NCBI GenBank assembly: GCA_001557505.1
Contig: LSAX01000003.1
Location: 2,232,001 to 2,296,000, forward strand
Source of the DNA: Reticulascus tulasneorum
Lineage: Eukaryota; Ascomycota; Sordariomycetes; Glomerellales; Reticulascaceae
Length of the DNA stretch: 64,000 nucleotides
Reading direction: 5' to 3'
The position numbers and the translations under genes were made by a program. The stretch's first letter is position 1; each line of letters begins with the position of its first letter. Positions 33,033 through 43,832 of this stretch are shown here, piece by piece. Under the pieces are notes generated by a model that ran no database searches, was not told where the DNA came from, and saw nothing but the letters and a program-made list of their open reading frames with translations.

Positions 33033-34725
33033 GGTCACGATATTGGGACAGGGCTAGTCGGGGAATTTCTATCCTATCGTTGGTATGGCCAAGGCGGGAC
33101 AAGCACTTGGCAGAAGGGATCACGGGCCAACAACTGGCATATAAAATCTGGGGAAGATGTGAATGATGATCAGAGGATTGCCATTTGGAACAAAGCCACT
33201 TGGCAAGACTGGGCAACCATAGATGTTATATATTAAATATTTGCAACGGTTTCCAGTAGGATACCCCATCTTCTTTCCGGGCTACATACACCAAGACTCA
33301 ACCCGCATCCATCCAAATGAGATTGTCGAAGCCAAGCTCGATCCATCGGTGGGGAACTGGAGATGCAGACTCGCCAATACATTGGTAGGAAGCCTTCTAG
33401 GTGCGCTACAAGATGACGAGATACGTCATAGCGCCAGATTTCAATACGGACGGCGGTGGGTCTAAAGGCGATCAAGTGCGTCTTCGCAGCATTCGGAGCG
33501 GTTCTCGTGGAGAATGGCAAGGCGGTAATCGCGAAAGGAAGTTGATCGGCAGTTGTCTAATGCTGGCGTGCCATGACGTGAGTCTGCTTACAATTATGTG
33601 GGTCCCCGCTACCTTGAGGAAGGAATTCGCGAAGCCACCGAAGGAAGAAAGAGAGCCTCGGTGCTTTCATCTACCAATGCACCATGCTACGTAGCAGATG
33701 CTTAGGTAGAGAGCATGTAGAGACCGACTGACGCTGCAACCAGTTGTGCGTTGATCTGTAAATGCAGGGGTTTGGAGACATAGACAGCAACCCCCGCGCC
33801 GAGTCTCCTACCGGTACATCAAACGCTCGTCCCCGCATCGCCCAGAGTGCTACTATGATAAGAAATGTGTGTGGCAGCTTAGTGCGAGCCAGGGGGGGAA
33901 GGGTGCACTTTCGCTATTGCCGGTAGACTTGGCCCCTTGACATCATCTTCTCTTTACAGTGGAGAGGTAGCAGTAGATTAGCAAGTCTAGAAGGTGAAGA
34001 AGAGTTCTGGTGGACGATAACCTCCCATTTCTTGTCTCTGCCAGGTTGTCCAGCAAACTCAAGTCGGGATACAATATGGTCAGATCTCTGGTTTTTTGTG
34101 GCATCAAAATCATGGTATGTGCTATTTACATCCTAGTAGGCTATCAACACGAAATCCACAACCATATGTCTCTCGCATGAGGATCGTCAACCAATAACCT
34201 GGGGTATATAACTGGCCAACCAAACACAAAGATCGTCATGGAACAGAGCTAACTCCAACGGCACTTTTAATATACTTGCCTCCACCCTACGGCATATACA
34301 CGGGTGGGCGTTCTACATCTGATGGCGCCCCTTCGCAAAGATGCCCACATGCCCAATGGCAAACCGTCGATGGCCGGCGCTGGCTCGGACAAAACGGCTC
34401 TCACAAACGTCATATGCCAATCGACTGCTACCCACATGTTGCATCCCGGTGGATTTTGAAATACAGTCACGCGAGTCGAAAAAAAAGACAAATAACGCCT
34501 GAACCAGAGTCGACTCCAATTGGGGTTTTCTTGTCAAAATGTGCTGGAGCCGCAATGCCGGGTTTCGGCTGCAGTTGCCAGCGTTTGCAGGTTGCACAGA
34601 ACCGATGACTTGGTAGCGACGCATGTAATTTAGATCTGACATGTGAGTGATATGATGTTGTGAGCCTGGTGATCGGCCACTTATCCAACCATCCCGCACA
34701 TAGAGATGGTGGGGATACCACCTGA
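33033..34725. other. Intergenic region left of the RIP-mutated repeat
   Basis: 1.7 kb with no supported gene. It holds the MFS promoter at its left end. Several frames occur but none has domains or spliceable continuation. Confidence 0.45.
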
Positions 34726-35015
34726 GTCAGGCACTTCAGTATCATACCAAATCCAAGGCAAGAGTTTACGAATCATATTTTTATAAAAGAAAAAGTAAAT
34801 TAGTAAATTATACGAATAGAAAAACTTAAAATTAATTTTAATATTTAGGCTTTTATAATCTTCATAGGAAAAGAGTAAAATAATAATAGATTAACTAGTC
34901 TTTTTTAGGTATTAATATATACTTAGGGCAAGGTTAAGCCAAGGTGTCTTGTATGTTTTAAAATGTATGATTAAGATAGAAAAGTTTAACCTAGATATAG
35001 AGTATCTAGATATAA
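34726..35015. repeat. RIP-mutated copy of a dispersed repeat (copy 1)
   Basis: It aligns with 42055-42455 in the same orientation. Shared blocks include CACTTCAG, GGCAAGAG, TTAGTAAAT, ACGAATAGA, TCTTCAT and, at the right end, ATGTATGATTAAGATAGAAA followed by AGTTTAACCT. Nearly all differences in the middle are C-to-T or G-to-A in this copy, making it very A+T-rich. About 110 bp present in copy 2 (about 42118-42235) are missing. No coding capacity seen. Confidence 0.8.
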
Positions 35016-35708
35016 GCTCCTTCGTCTCAGTCATTGGGCAGTGCCCAACAGAGGTCTCTTCTTTCACTTAACAAAATGATGACAGTCATTCCATGGCCTA
35101 TTATAACTACCATAGTACAATGCTACCTTTTCAGGGGCTTAGGCTATTTAATTCCCTCGAGAAGAAGACCTCTGCATCAACATCCTTCAATGTTCGGCAG
35201 CGGTGAGACAGAACATACCTATAGAGGATGAAAAAGCACATGGGATATGCTTTGTGCTCGCTGGCCCCTCGGCCCGACCCTTCTTCGGCAAGTGAAATAC
35301 GTGTGCATGGTGCTAATAAGCTCCCAAGATCCAAACTACACAAGCCAGTGAAGCGCAAGCCGGCCCCCTGTGTGCTACTCTCTCTTCCAATGCCCGAATC
35401 AGAGCCTTTGAAGCTCTCCGATTAAAGCCTGCGAAGCGTAGCCACGATGCAATATTTACTATCAAACAGCAGTCATTTGCTTTCTCTATCCTATCAATAC
35501 TAAAATCCGCCAGTAACACTTACACGAGGTTTGAGTGGCAATCTAACGATAGTTTTATAGCACCTATTAGTCGCGCCATGAAAGTTGCGTATATCCCGTG
35601 TTGAGTCCCTTAGATCACCCCGAGGCCGTAGCTACATCTGGTTTGACTGACAAAGTCTTCATTCTATAGGGTCATAGCGGCTTACTGCATCCATGTATAA
35701 TGATTCAA
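35016..35708. other. Region between repeat copy 1 and the truncated RTA1-like gene
   Basis: About 690 bp where the missing C-terminal coding part of the RTA1-like gene would be expected on the minus strand; I find no such sequence in any frame. No other feature seen. Confidence 0.45.
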
Positions 35709-36389
35709 CTCAATGGTTACCAAGCTGGGCGAACAGGCCAACGATGATGGCTGTTTGCCCTATGCTGAGGAAGTTGTTCTCTGGCTTTGCCAGCGACATC
35801 AGACTACCGCCTGGACGGATTACAATCAGCTTGAAAGAGTCTAAACCCGGGAATGCCCGCAAGGGTTGAGAGGGCCGTAATTACATCCAGACTGGAAAAT
35901 CAAGGACAAAACGTCGATTGTTACAAAGATCTTGGTGAGAAAACGCCGCTTGATGATCGCATGACTCTCCCCGTCAGCCAAGAGAATGATGCGTGCAAGG
36001 ATCATGTAAATCGACGCCGCAATGAACGCCGGGGCGATAAGGGTGAGAATAGACTGGAGGGCGTAAGGTGCGGCAGTCCAACATCCTGGCTTCTCCCTGA
36101 TACTGACATTCCGACTTATGTATCCGCCGACTTCGCCTGTTTCAAAGCAAGTCAGTATATCAACGTCTCAAGCCCTCACCAAGTCCAGCAAGATGGAAGT
36201 CATACAAACGCCTCCGACAACTAAGGCCATCATGTACCACGTCTTGGTCCTGAGCATTTGAGCCAAATGCAGTATTGTCATGATCGTGAACAACGCGGTA
36301 AATAGCGATGCCGCTGGTACAAATGGGTCATATCGGTAAAAGACGAACGGAGCGTCCAGGTAATTTGGGTTGCACACAGAGTCGGGCAT
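35709..36389 (-). pseudogene. RTA1-like membrane protein gene, 3'-truncated
   Basis: Homologous to the fungal RTA1-like family of seven-helix lipid-translocating/exporter-type membrane proteins (resistance to 7-aminocholesterol). Three exons are readable: 36389..36206, 36136..35885, 35810..35721, with the frame ending GNH-stop at 35709. Family landmarks: FVFYRYDPFVPAASL, RTKTWYMMALVVGGV-CEVGGYISR (across intron 1), PYALQSILTLIAPAF-ASIYMILARII, GESHAIIKRRFLTKIFVTID, GSLMSLAK and IGQTAIIVGLFAQLG. Then the reading stops where helix 6-7 and the cytosolic tail (roughly 100-130 residues) should follow. Splicing at the GTAACC donor adds only a few codons. It is probably a truncated or decaying gene, though a short functional protein cannot be excluded. 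Confidence 0.75.
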
Positions 36390-37060
36390 CTTTGGGGCTC
36401 TGGAGAGGTTAAAGGAAATGAGCTCGGAAAGCTACAAGGAGAAGAGAGATGTGAGAAGTTCTTTTAATAAATTGGGTGTATTGCCTTGAGCGTAGGAGGA
36501 ATCTCGGTTTTGAAAGGAGAACTTCGGGCGTGACTCTGAATTGTGTTGTTTCTATTGCTTCATTTCAAGCTACGTCTACACAGTGAATATAGTCTATATA
36601 TACCCAAGATTGACAAAACTGCCCAAGAGGCTTATCTCAAGACCAGGGCTGGCATGCACTGCACATTGACGGAGACAGGGTTCTCGCCATAATTGATACT
36701 ACCTGAGAGGATCCGCCGTTGCGAAGACATTCCAAACCCGCATGCTTTGATCCCGGGCCACTTAAACGGGCTTGCAGCCGGTACCGGGCTGTGCCGCCCT
36801 TAGCGAACCCGAGTATTCCAGCCCCATTCGCTTACAACCCTCGTATAGAGAGTCGAATGCGTGCCCAATAATGTGAGCTTGCGCTAAGGCGTCCCCTACA
36901 TTACCCCATTTGGCCCCGTCGTCCCGAGTCGCTGCCCGTTATCTGGACTACGAATCCTCGGGTTCTCCCAAGCTTACAGGTCGCCTACAGTCTTTCCCTC
37001 ACAAATACTCGCACACCGGACTAACAGCCAATACGGGCCTCCAGTACATGTGTTCAAGAT
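36390..37060. promoter_or_regulatory. Divergent intergenic region, RTA1-like / Zn2Cys6
   Basis: About 670 bp between the starts of the RTA1-like gene (-) and the Zn2Cys6 regulator (+). CGG triplets occur (CCGGTACCGGG near 36779), a possible zinc-cluster binding arrangement. No repeat or RNA gene. Confidence 0.4.
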
Positions 37061-38478
37061 ATGGCTGCGCGACGACATCACACAAAGTCTCGAAACGGCT
37101 GCCGAGAGTGCAAACGCCGGAAAGTTAAGGTACTTGCACACCCCAATAACCACCAGAGAACGACAGCATGGCTTTATTTGGTGTCACTGTAGGATTGAAG
37201 TCCTGACGTGTACGCAGTGTGACGAAGAGTGCCCCTGCTTCAACTGCACATGGTATGGAGTCGATTGTAGCCTGGGGCCGTCGCCGGCAGTCGATATTAA
37301 TGGTCAATGGTCTTCTGAAAGCATTACCCCATCGTCCGAAACGGCGTCTTCTGGGGCTGTGGAGGGCATGGGCGCAGGTGCAACTTCTCGAGACGACTTT
37401 GTTCGTCTTGACATCGCGTCCAACTGCGGCAGAAGGCACCCGTCGCTCGCACCCTCCGATGGGCGGGAGATGGAGCTTATGCATCACTACTCTATTCACA
37501 CATGCAACACGCTGGCCTCTGGGGATGAAATGCGCCACCTCTGGCGAGTAGTGCTGCCCGAAGAGGGATACAGCTACCCGTTTGTCATGCACGGCCTTCT
37601 CGCAGTGGCGGCATTACATAAAGCTTTACTCATCCCCAGTGAGCGAAAGACGTATCTTGACGTCTCAGCCCACCACCAGGCCTTGGGCTTGGAAGGATTC
37701 ATACCTTTGCTGGCTTCTATCAACAAAGACAACTGGAAGCCGTGTTTCAGCTTCGCCTCGATCGTGGTGACGTACGTCTGCCTTCTCCCTTTGAGATCGG
37801 AAAACCAGAAGCTCGAAGACCCCATCGCCTCGATCCTCGAGCTCTTCGCTGTTGTGCGAGGAATCCAGTCAGCTACCCGCCCGTTCATTCTAAACTTAAA
37901 CCACACAAAGTTCTCCGCTCTAACGAAAGTCATATACATGAGACCGACGGAAGATGAAATAGAGAGGTAGGTAACTTACCTGCTCTGCTGGGTCAACTCG
38001 TATTCGTCCTACTGAGCATCTGCGACTAACTCACTGTACCAGTAATCCCCGATTCGAGCATTCTTGTCTACCGAAGGACACGCTCCAAGCTCTACGGCGT
38101 CTCCGCAATTTCTTCGAGCAGGATGTAAGCGCATCTGCTCGAAACGACTATATCGAAGCTCTCACAAAGCTCGACGATGTGGCAAGGTCGATGGCACATG
38201 CTGGATTGTATCTCGAACGCGGCATGGTCACGTTCTGGCTGTACACCATACCGGAACGGATACTGACCGATATTCGGGCGCTGGATTCCTTCGCGCTCCT
38301 GCTCCTGGCCTATTTTTGCGTGTTGCTTGACATTATGGAGAGGCATTTTTGGTGCATTAGGGGCTGGTCTAAACAGCTTCTTGCAGAGATTGAAGTGCAT
38401 CTGACTGATCATGACGAAGTGTCAGAGTTGATAAATTGGCCAAAAGACATGGTGTTCAAGTCGTATGACCAAGTGTAG
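37061..38478 (+). CDS. Zn(2)-Cys(6) fungal transcription factor
   Basis: Nuclear DNA-binding regulator. Three exons: 37061..37129, 37218..37966, 38043..38478; introns of 88 and 76 nt; 417 residues. The zinc cluster is split by the first intron, as often in fungi: Cys14, 17, 24 in exon 1 (NGCRECKRRKVK) and Cys30, 33, 40 in exon 2 (PCFNCTWYGVDC), a C-x2-C-x6-C-x5-C-x2-C-x6-C pattern. The remainder fits the short regulatory domain of sterol-uptake (Upc2-like) zinc-cluster proteins: ELMHHYSIHTCNTLA, HGLLAVAALHKA, and C-terminal FALLLLAYFCVLLDIMERHFWCIRGWSKQLL. It is divergent from the RTA1-like gene and near the secreted hydrolase, so it could be a local regulator (inference). Confidence 0.9.
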
Positions 38479-39988
38479 ACACTTTGACTTTGAGATATGT
38501 TTTTCCAGTTACAGTGTAATCCTACGTGCGAGAGCACCAAACTGTTATACCGCAAATTTAATCTTTACAGTGCTCTCGAACTTCAGCTTCGAGTCTAGGA
38601 ATGCCAAAAGAAAAGATCTACTTCCATCTGTTTGAACCCATTCTGGTCGGTTCATTATCCTGCGGGGAGTTGTCGATTAGCCACGCCATGTGAGGAGGAT
38701 TTCAAGTTTCACGCAAAAGCGTAAATAACCATGATGCATCATCAGGGTCTGGGCTCTACTTAGACTCCTCATCTAGAAGAGTCGCCCAGTTCATGATTGA
38801 AACTAAGTGTCACACTCCCTTTCTACTACTGCTAGTCTCCTTAGCTACGCAAAGCAATCGAGTACAAAGCAATCGAGTACTTAGCAATCGAGTACTTCAA
38901 ATCGAGTACTTCAAATCGAGATATCATATCAAAGCTCGCCATGGTTGAGATTTGATGCGGAAGCGTAGGCAGTGACGGGCCGACGGTGCCTGAGCTAATC
39001 TGCAGCCGTGACCAGGTTGCTAACCTCGCCACGTCTGGATGCGAATCCTCCGTCGTGTTCATGTGGCAGAAGTATCCCAACGCACGCAATCGCAAGGCAG
39101 GTCCAGCCCTTAACCAATAAGAACCGTCAGTCTGTGAAGTGAATCCATGAGTTATACAATATTGTCGCGCTGCGGTCTGGCCAGCCACACTGTTACCCTT
39201 GATATCATCCGATGGCTTGAGCAAGCCTTGTGGGCCCACATGCCGATGCAATATAGTAAAAAGCTTCGTCGCAACTCGCGCACGATGTGCTGCGCCGCGC
39301 CGTTGGCGAGTCTGTTCGCTTTGCTCTGCGAGCCAATGACAGTTGGATTTGCTCGGAGAATGGGGATTTTCGTGAGCAGACGCTAACCTTGCTCAATCGA
39401 TCGCAGGCCCAACTTGTTCCAGGTATCCAATCATATTTACAGCAGCGTAATAATGTTCCATTGAACTTTTGTTGGATGCTATTAAGGGACCCTTTGCAAA
39501 ACCCACTCGGCATCTAGGTACTTGATAGCAGTTCACAGCCAAGTGATTGGTTCCGCCCCCTCAGAACCGGCAAAACTAATTTGCGAAATACTACTTCACC
39601 TCTGTCGGGCGTACTCGACAATGCGGAATCTAGATTTCAAAACCCTGGGACCGATCTTCTGGATCCTTGCCATTGCCTAATCTGGCTGGGCGCAATCGCC
39701 TTACTGCCTTACAGCCTTACAGAATCTGCCGCATCAAGGCGAGTACGAGTATAGTCTTGAAGCTGCGACCAAGACTGCCAGAATACTCGGCTCCGCGACA
39801 ACAATGTGTCGGATTCGCAAAGCAAGTGAAAGTAACATATCAAGCATTAAATCGAAGCACGCAGTCTTTGTAGATATAAGATAATGGAAGATCCTTTGTA
39901 ACATGCTATTTCCTCGTAGTCAACGCTCAAACTATCTCGTCTTTCACAACCTCTCCTGACCTGCCTTATTCCAAGCCAGAATCTTGCA
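38479..39988. other. Intergenic region with tandem repeat
   Basis: 1.5 kb with no supported gene. Contains the 38851-38921 tandem repeat and an inverted pair GAGAGCAC / GTGCTCTC (near 38530 and 38570) in the likely 3' UTR of the Zn2Cys6 gene. Confidence 0.45.
38851..38921. repeat. 15-nt tandem repeat
   Basis: Units AAAGCAATCGAGTAC (38851-38865, 38866-38880), TTAGCAATCGAGTAC (38881-38895), TTCAAATCGAGTAC (38896-38909) and a partial TTCAAATCGAGA (38910-38921). Roughly five copies with drift toward the right. Confidence 0.85.
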
Positions 39989-41382
39989 ATGTTTATGCCA
40001 ACAATGACCATGACCTTAATGAAGTCGTGGGTTGCGATTGCCCTTCTCGGGGCGTTCACATTCGCCCTCCCGTCCAAGTACAATGCTCTCTGTACTCAAC
40101 TAAAGGTCCCCGTCAAAGTCCAGGCCATGAACGCCGTCTTCCAGAAGACCCTGCGAATCGACAGCAACATTGAGGCGATTGATTGGATCTGGGATACTAA
40201 GTACGTCCCACTATTGCCCAGCTCGTTTTCACCTTGTTGACATTTCTATAGCACGCCAACCCACCCAGCAGCTATACAGACCATAGTGGATTTTAAGCCA
40301 GTTGCCGAAACCTTCAACATTAGCGCTCAGTTATGCGCTCCCAAGGGCGGACTAAAAGGCGGAGTTCTTCAGATTGCAACACACGGGATCGGGTTCAACA
40401 AAAAGTAAGGGTTTCGAAATAGCTGTCGGTTTTGTAGCATGTCGCTAATGCCCGACTTCTCCCTCATCTAGGTATTGGGACGTCGAACTCCGCCCCGAGA
40501 CAAACTCATATGTTCGTGCTGCATTGGACGCTGGCTATGCTATTCTCACTTATGATCGACTCGGAACCGGACTGTCGTCCAAACCAGACGCATACGACGT
40601 GGTGCAAATTCCAGTCGAGATCGAAATCCTTAAAGAGCTCACGACTCTGGTCAAAACCGGGAAACTGCTGTCCGTCTCCACATCAACTGACAGCTGCAAG
40701 GAGAAGATAACTCTTGATCCATCCAAAGTCGTTCACGTGGGACACTCGTTCGGTTCAATCATCACTACCGGCTTCCTCGCCTTGTATGGCGCCATGAGTG
40801 ACGGCGCTGTTCTAACCGGGTTCATCTTCAATAAATACCTTCCCGACACGACCACCTCGCAATTTGGATACGAGTTTGCCAAACAACACGACCCAAAGAA
40901 ATTCGCCGACAGAGGGAGCGGGTACTTGGTGCAGGCGACAGAGAGCAACGTACAGCAGGGCTTCTTGAAGAAGGGCTCGTTCGAGCCCGAGATGCTGGCT
41001 TATGCCCACAGCGTCAAGGATACAGCCACCGTCGGGGAGTATAATTCTGGCGGCTTAGCTCTGGGGAGGCCTGTCATGAATTACACAAGCCCAATTCTGG
41101 TAAGCAACTCGTATCTGTTATTCATTTGCAAATGACATAGCTATTCAACCGTTAGTGTCGCTAACTCTTCTATAGTTCTTTCTGGGCGAGTTTGATTTTC
41201 TCGTCTGCCACGGAGATTGTCAGGGGGCTTACAACGAAACCGAACTCCGTTTCTTTTACCAAACAACTGTAGACCTCCGTGTCTACCTTCAGCCCAACAC
41301 TGGGCATGGCCTTACGTTTTCTACAAACGCCACTGCGGGATACAACGTGATCACTTCGTATCTGAAGTCGAAAGGTCTATAG
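39989..41382 (+). CDS. Secreted alpha/beta-hydrolase
   Basis: Serine hydrolase of the alpha/beta fold, likely an extracellular esterase/lipase-type enzyme. Four exons: 39989..40200, 40252..40404, 40472..41099, 41176..41382; introns of 51, 67 and 76 nt; 399 residues. A signal peptide begins at Met1 or, more typically, Met11 (MKSWVAIALLGAFTFALP). The nucleophile elbow is VGHSFGS with Ser214; LQIATHGIG is the oxyanion-side strand motif; YDRLGTGLS is typical of the family. A late acid is plausible in GEFDFLVCHGDC and the catalytic His in NTGHGLTFSTNA. Asn-X-Thr sites support secretion. Substrate is unknown. It lies between the Zn2Cys6 gene and repeat copy 2. Confidence 0.87.
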
Positions 41383-42054
41383 AAACCTTGACAGCTTTGA
41401 GTAGGCTGTGAGATTCCTGGATGTAGCTGGTCGCCTGCGGGCGTTCTGAGTTTTTATTTAATACTTTATGCTGTCTCAGTTTCTGGTAAGGTGCACATCA
41501 GGAACTAGATATATTCCCAGTCTCATTCCCGGTACAGGACAGGGCTTCCATTCATACATATGTTACATTCCCCATCTCCCCATATTAGCAACTTGTTAAT
41601 ACAAACTCGGCGGACAAAATTGGTTACAACACCAAAAGAAATGCATAAATTCTGTGTAGGTTCTTATATTAACATCATACTATAAATATAAAGTCTCCCG
41701 CAAACTCCGACCTCAACTAAACTCGTGCCAATTGACATTTACAGCCCAAAGCGGTGGCTCAGGGCTCCACAAACCCGCCATATGGGTACCAGGCTACTTG
41801 TTTCAAGGAGATCTCAAGAGGAATACTTAGCCCAATATCAGGCAACAGGGGGTTAGTTCGGGTGTATATTTGCCCCAATAGGCTACTAATACCACAATGG
41901 CGTATTCCTGGCTTCTCCAGCTTCAATAGAGTGTTGTACCCGTATATATCCTACAGGGGAGCGTCCATTGGTGATTTCGACATGTGCTTTGGGCTCTCTG
42001 GACCACCTCAGCCTGATCATTTCCAGCAGGGGACTGTGAGCAACTCTGGGCAAG
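41383..42054. other. Intergenic region
   Basis: About 670 bp downstream of the hydrolase, before repeat copy 2. One 121-codon frame (41754..42119) runs into the repeat and has no recognisable features. Nothing else seen. Confidence 0.4.
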
Positions 42055-42455
42055 GTGAGTCAGCACTTCAGCATCACACTAAATCCGAGGCAAGAGCCTG
42101 GGAATCATTTGTTGACTAAGGCATGCAGATTAGGAAGCTGTCACAAGGTCAAGCAGATCATTGGCAGACGTAACGGTACGAACGAAAATGAGGGTGATCC
42201 CACAAACAGAAGAAGAGCACACCATGAGCAATCTTCTCATAGCAAAAGGCGGGTTAGTAAATCGCACGAATAGAGAGGCTTGAAATCGGCTTCGATATCC
42301 AGCTCCTGCAGTCTTCATCGGGGAGTGAGGTGATAGCAGATTGGTCTCTTTACAGCCATGGACACACACACAGGTCAAGATGAAGTCAGGGTATCCAGTA
42401 CATTTGAATATGTATGATTAAGATAGAAAAGTTTAACCTGGATACAGGGTATCTA
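42055..42455. repeat. Unmutated copy of the dispersed repeat (copy 2)
   Basis: Direct-orientation partner of 34726-35015. Its G+C content is normal, so it represents the less-mutated state. Left edge begins near GTGAGTCAGCACTTCAG, right edge ends near GATACAGGGTATCTA. No terminal inverted repeats or target duplication are evident, so the element class is unknown; it may be part of a longer element. A (CA)n run lies near 42361. Confidence 0.75.
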
Positions 42456-42635
42456 CCATACAGGCAGAAAAGAAATCAATTGCAAAGTTGGTATCTTCTT
42501 TACAAGCCCCAACTCCAAGTCATGCCGTACCAATATCATGCGGTTCCTGGCCCACTGCCTCATACAAGGCGTATGTATCTATGTATGCCTTCATCAATGT
42601 CATGTCTCATGAACCGAGAGACTATGTACAGTTCA
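42456..42635. other. Short gap between repeat copy 2 and the coiled-coil gene
   Basis: 180 bp, presumably 3' UTR of the minus-strand gene. Nothing else seen. Confidence 0.4.
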
Positions 42636-43832
42636 TCACCGCGGTGTTCCCTGCGGCGTACCCCAACTGTCCGAGCCTAAGCTCTTTCTCCTCGCTCGCT
42701 TCTGCTTCAAGTCCGCCCAATCCATTTTCCAATTCTCGATGCTTTGCACGAGTTCAGAATCCAAATCTGGGGGACACTGCACCTCTATTGCTTTCATTCC
42801 CAGCCTGAGGTATGAGAGCTCCGAGTCGTTTTCTTGAAGTTCATCCTCCCTGCCCAGAGTTAGAAGAGCACTCGAAGTCAAAGGGACGGTTGGGTTGGTA
42901 GGTAGAGTGAATTCTCGACTAGTGTCAAAGGTCTGGGTTTGACTTACAAGTCCTGAACCCTTCCTTGAAGGAAGATGATCCTTTGCGCCGCACGCTCAGC
43001 GCGTGTTATCAAGAGTCCGTGGATATGCTACCCTGTGAGTTAGCGTCAGATCACCAAATAATGTGGGAGCTTGGGAGCTCGCCTCGGATTCCTCTTGCCG
43101 CGCCTTGAAGTTCGCAACCAAGTTGCCCAGCTCGGTATTAAGCTTTTCTGCCTCAGACGCGATCCGGAAGGAAGAAACGTCCGGCGCCTTGACCACAGCT
43201 TTAGGCTCCACGGCCTCCTTCGTCACCGATGGTGAGAGATCTGAGAATCGAGATCTCAACCACGAGGGTGAAGGCGATCCCCAGAATGAGTCCCGCTCTC
43301 CCCGGGTCCCGTCCTGCTGCAAAGTTGTCGGCCGTGGTCTTTGTCTCGTTCGCGGCTTGTGACCAGCCAATACCCGCTCCATGTCGTCCACTTTGGCGTG
43401 AAGCGCACTGATGCTGTCCCCTGGAACCACGTTGCCACGCGAAAGCTTGTGAGCGAGGTCGGCCAGGCGTTGGATCAAAATATCTTTTGAATCCTGAGTG
43501 AGCTCATCCTCCTCCATCTCATCCCCAACTGGCTCGAGATCATCCTGTGTCAGGTTTTGCGGCGGTGAACTTTTGTTCAGAGGCGATGAGAACTGACGGC
43601 GGAGTGGCGACAGCGATGTAATGCCCAAATGGTGTAGGCTCATAGGGGACGGTAGTAAGGGCGACGATATGTGAGGCGGCGGAGTCGTCACATCGTTGCG
43701 CCGAGACAGTTGGCCCAGCCCCTCAATATGACCACCATATTTCTCATCTTCATCTTCATCCCCGCCCTCATCTTCACCGTTCAGGTCCAGGTATCGCAAT
43801 CCCAGGCCATAATCCGACATATCGTCGGACAT
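42636..43832 (-). CDS. Unknown acidic coiled-coil protein
   Basis: Not recognised by name. Three exons: 43832..43083, 43027..42948, 42849..42636; 347 residues. The N-terminus is acidic and Ser/Pro-rich (DYGLGLRYLDLNGEDEGG; SSPLLPSPMSLHHLG), followed by helices (SKDILIQRLADLAHKLSRG; SEAEKLNTELGNLVANFKARQEESE). After the first intron come HIHGLLITRAERAAQRI and IFLQGRVQDLEDELQENDSE, a coiled coil. Then LRLGMKAIEVQCPPDLDSEL and a tryptophan-containing helix follow, ending in a basic tail. Intron 1 (43028..43082) has a GC donor. Possibly a cytoskeletal or spindle-pole type protein by composition, but this is only a guess. Confidence 0.8.

Noticed and set aside
33233..33694. Overlapping 80-97-codon frames upstream of the MFS transporter
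   Set aside because: Occur on both strands with no domain, no splice-linked partners and no conserved motif.
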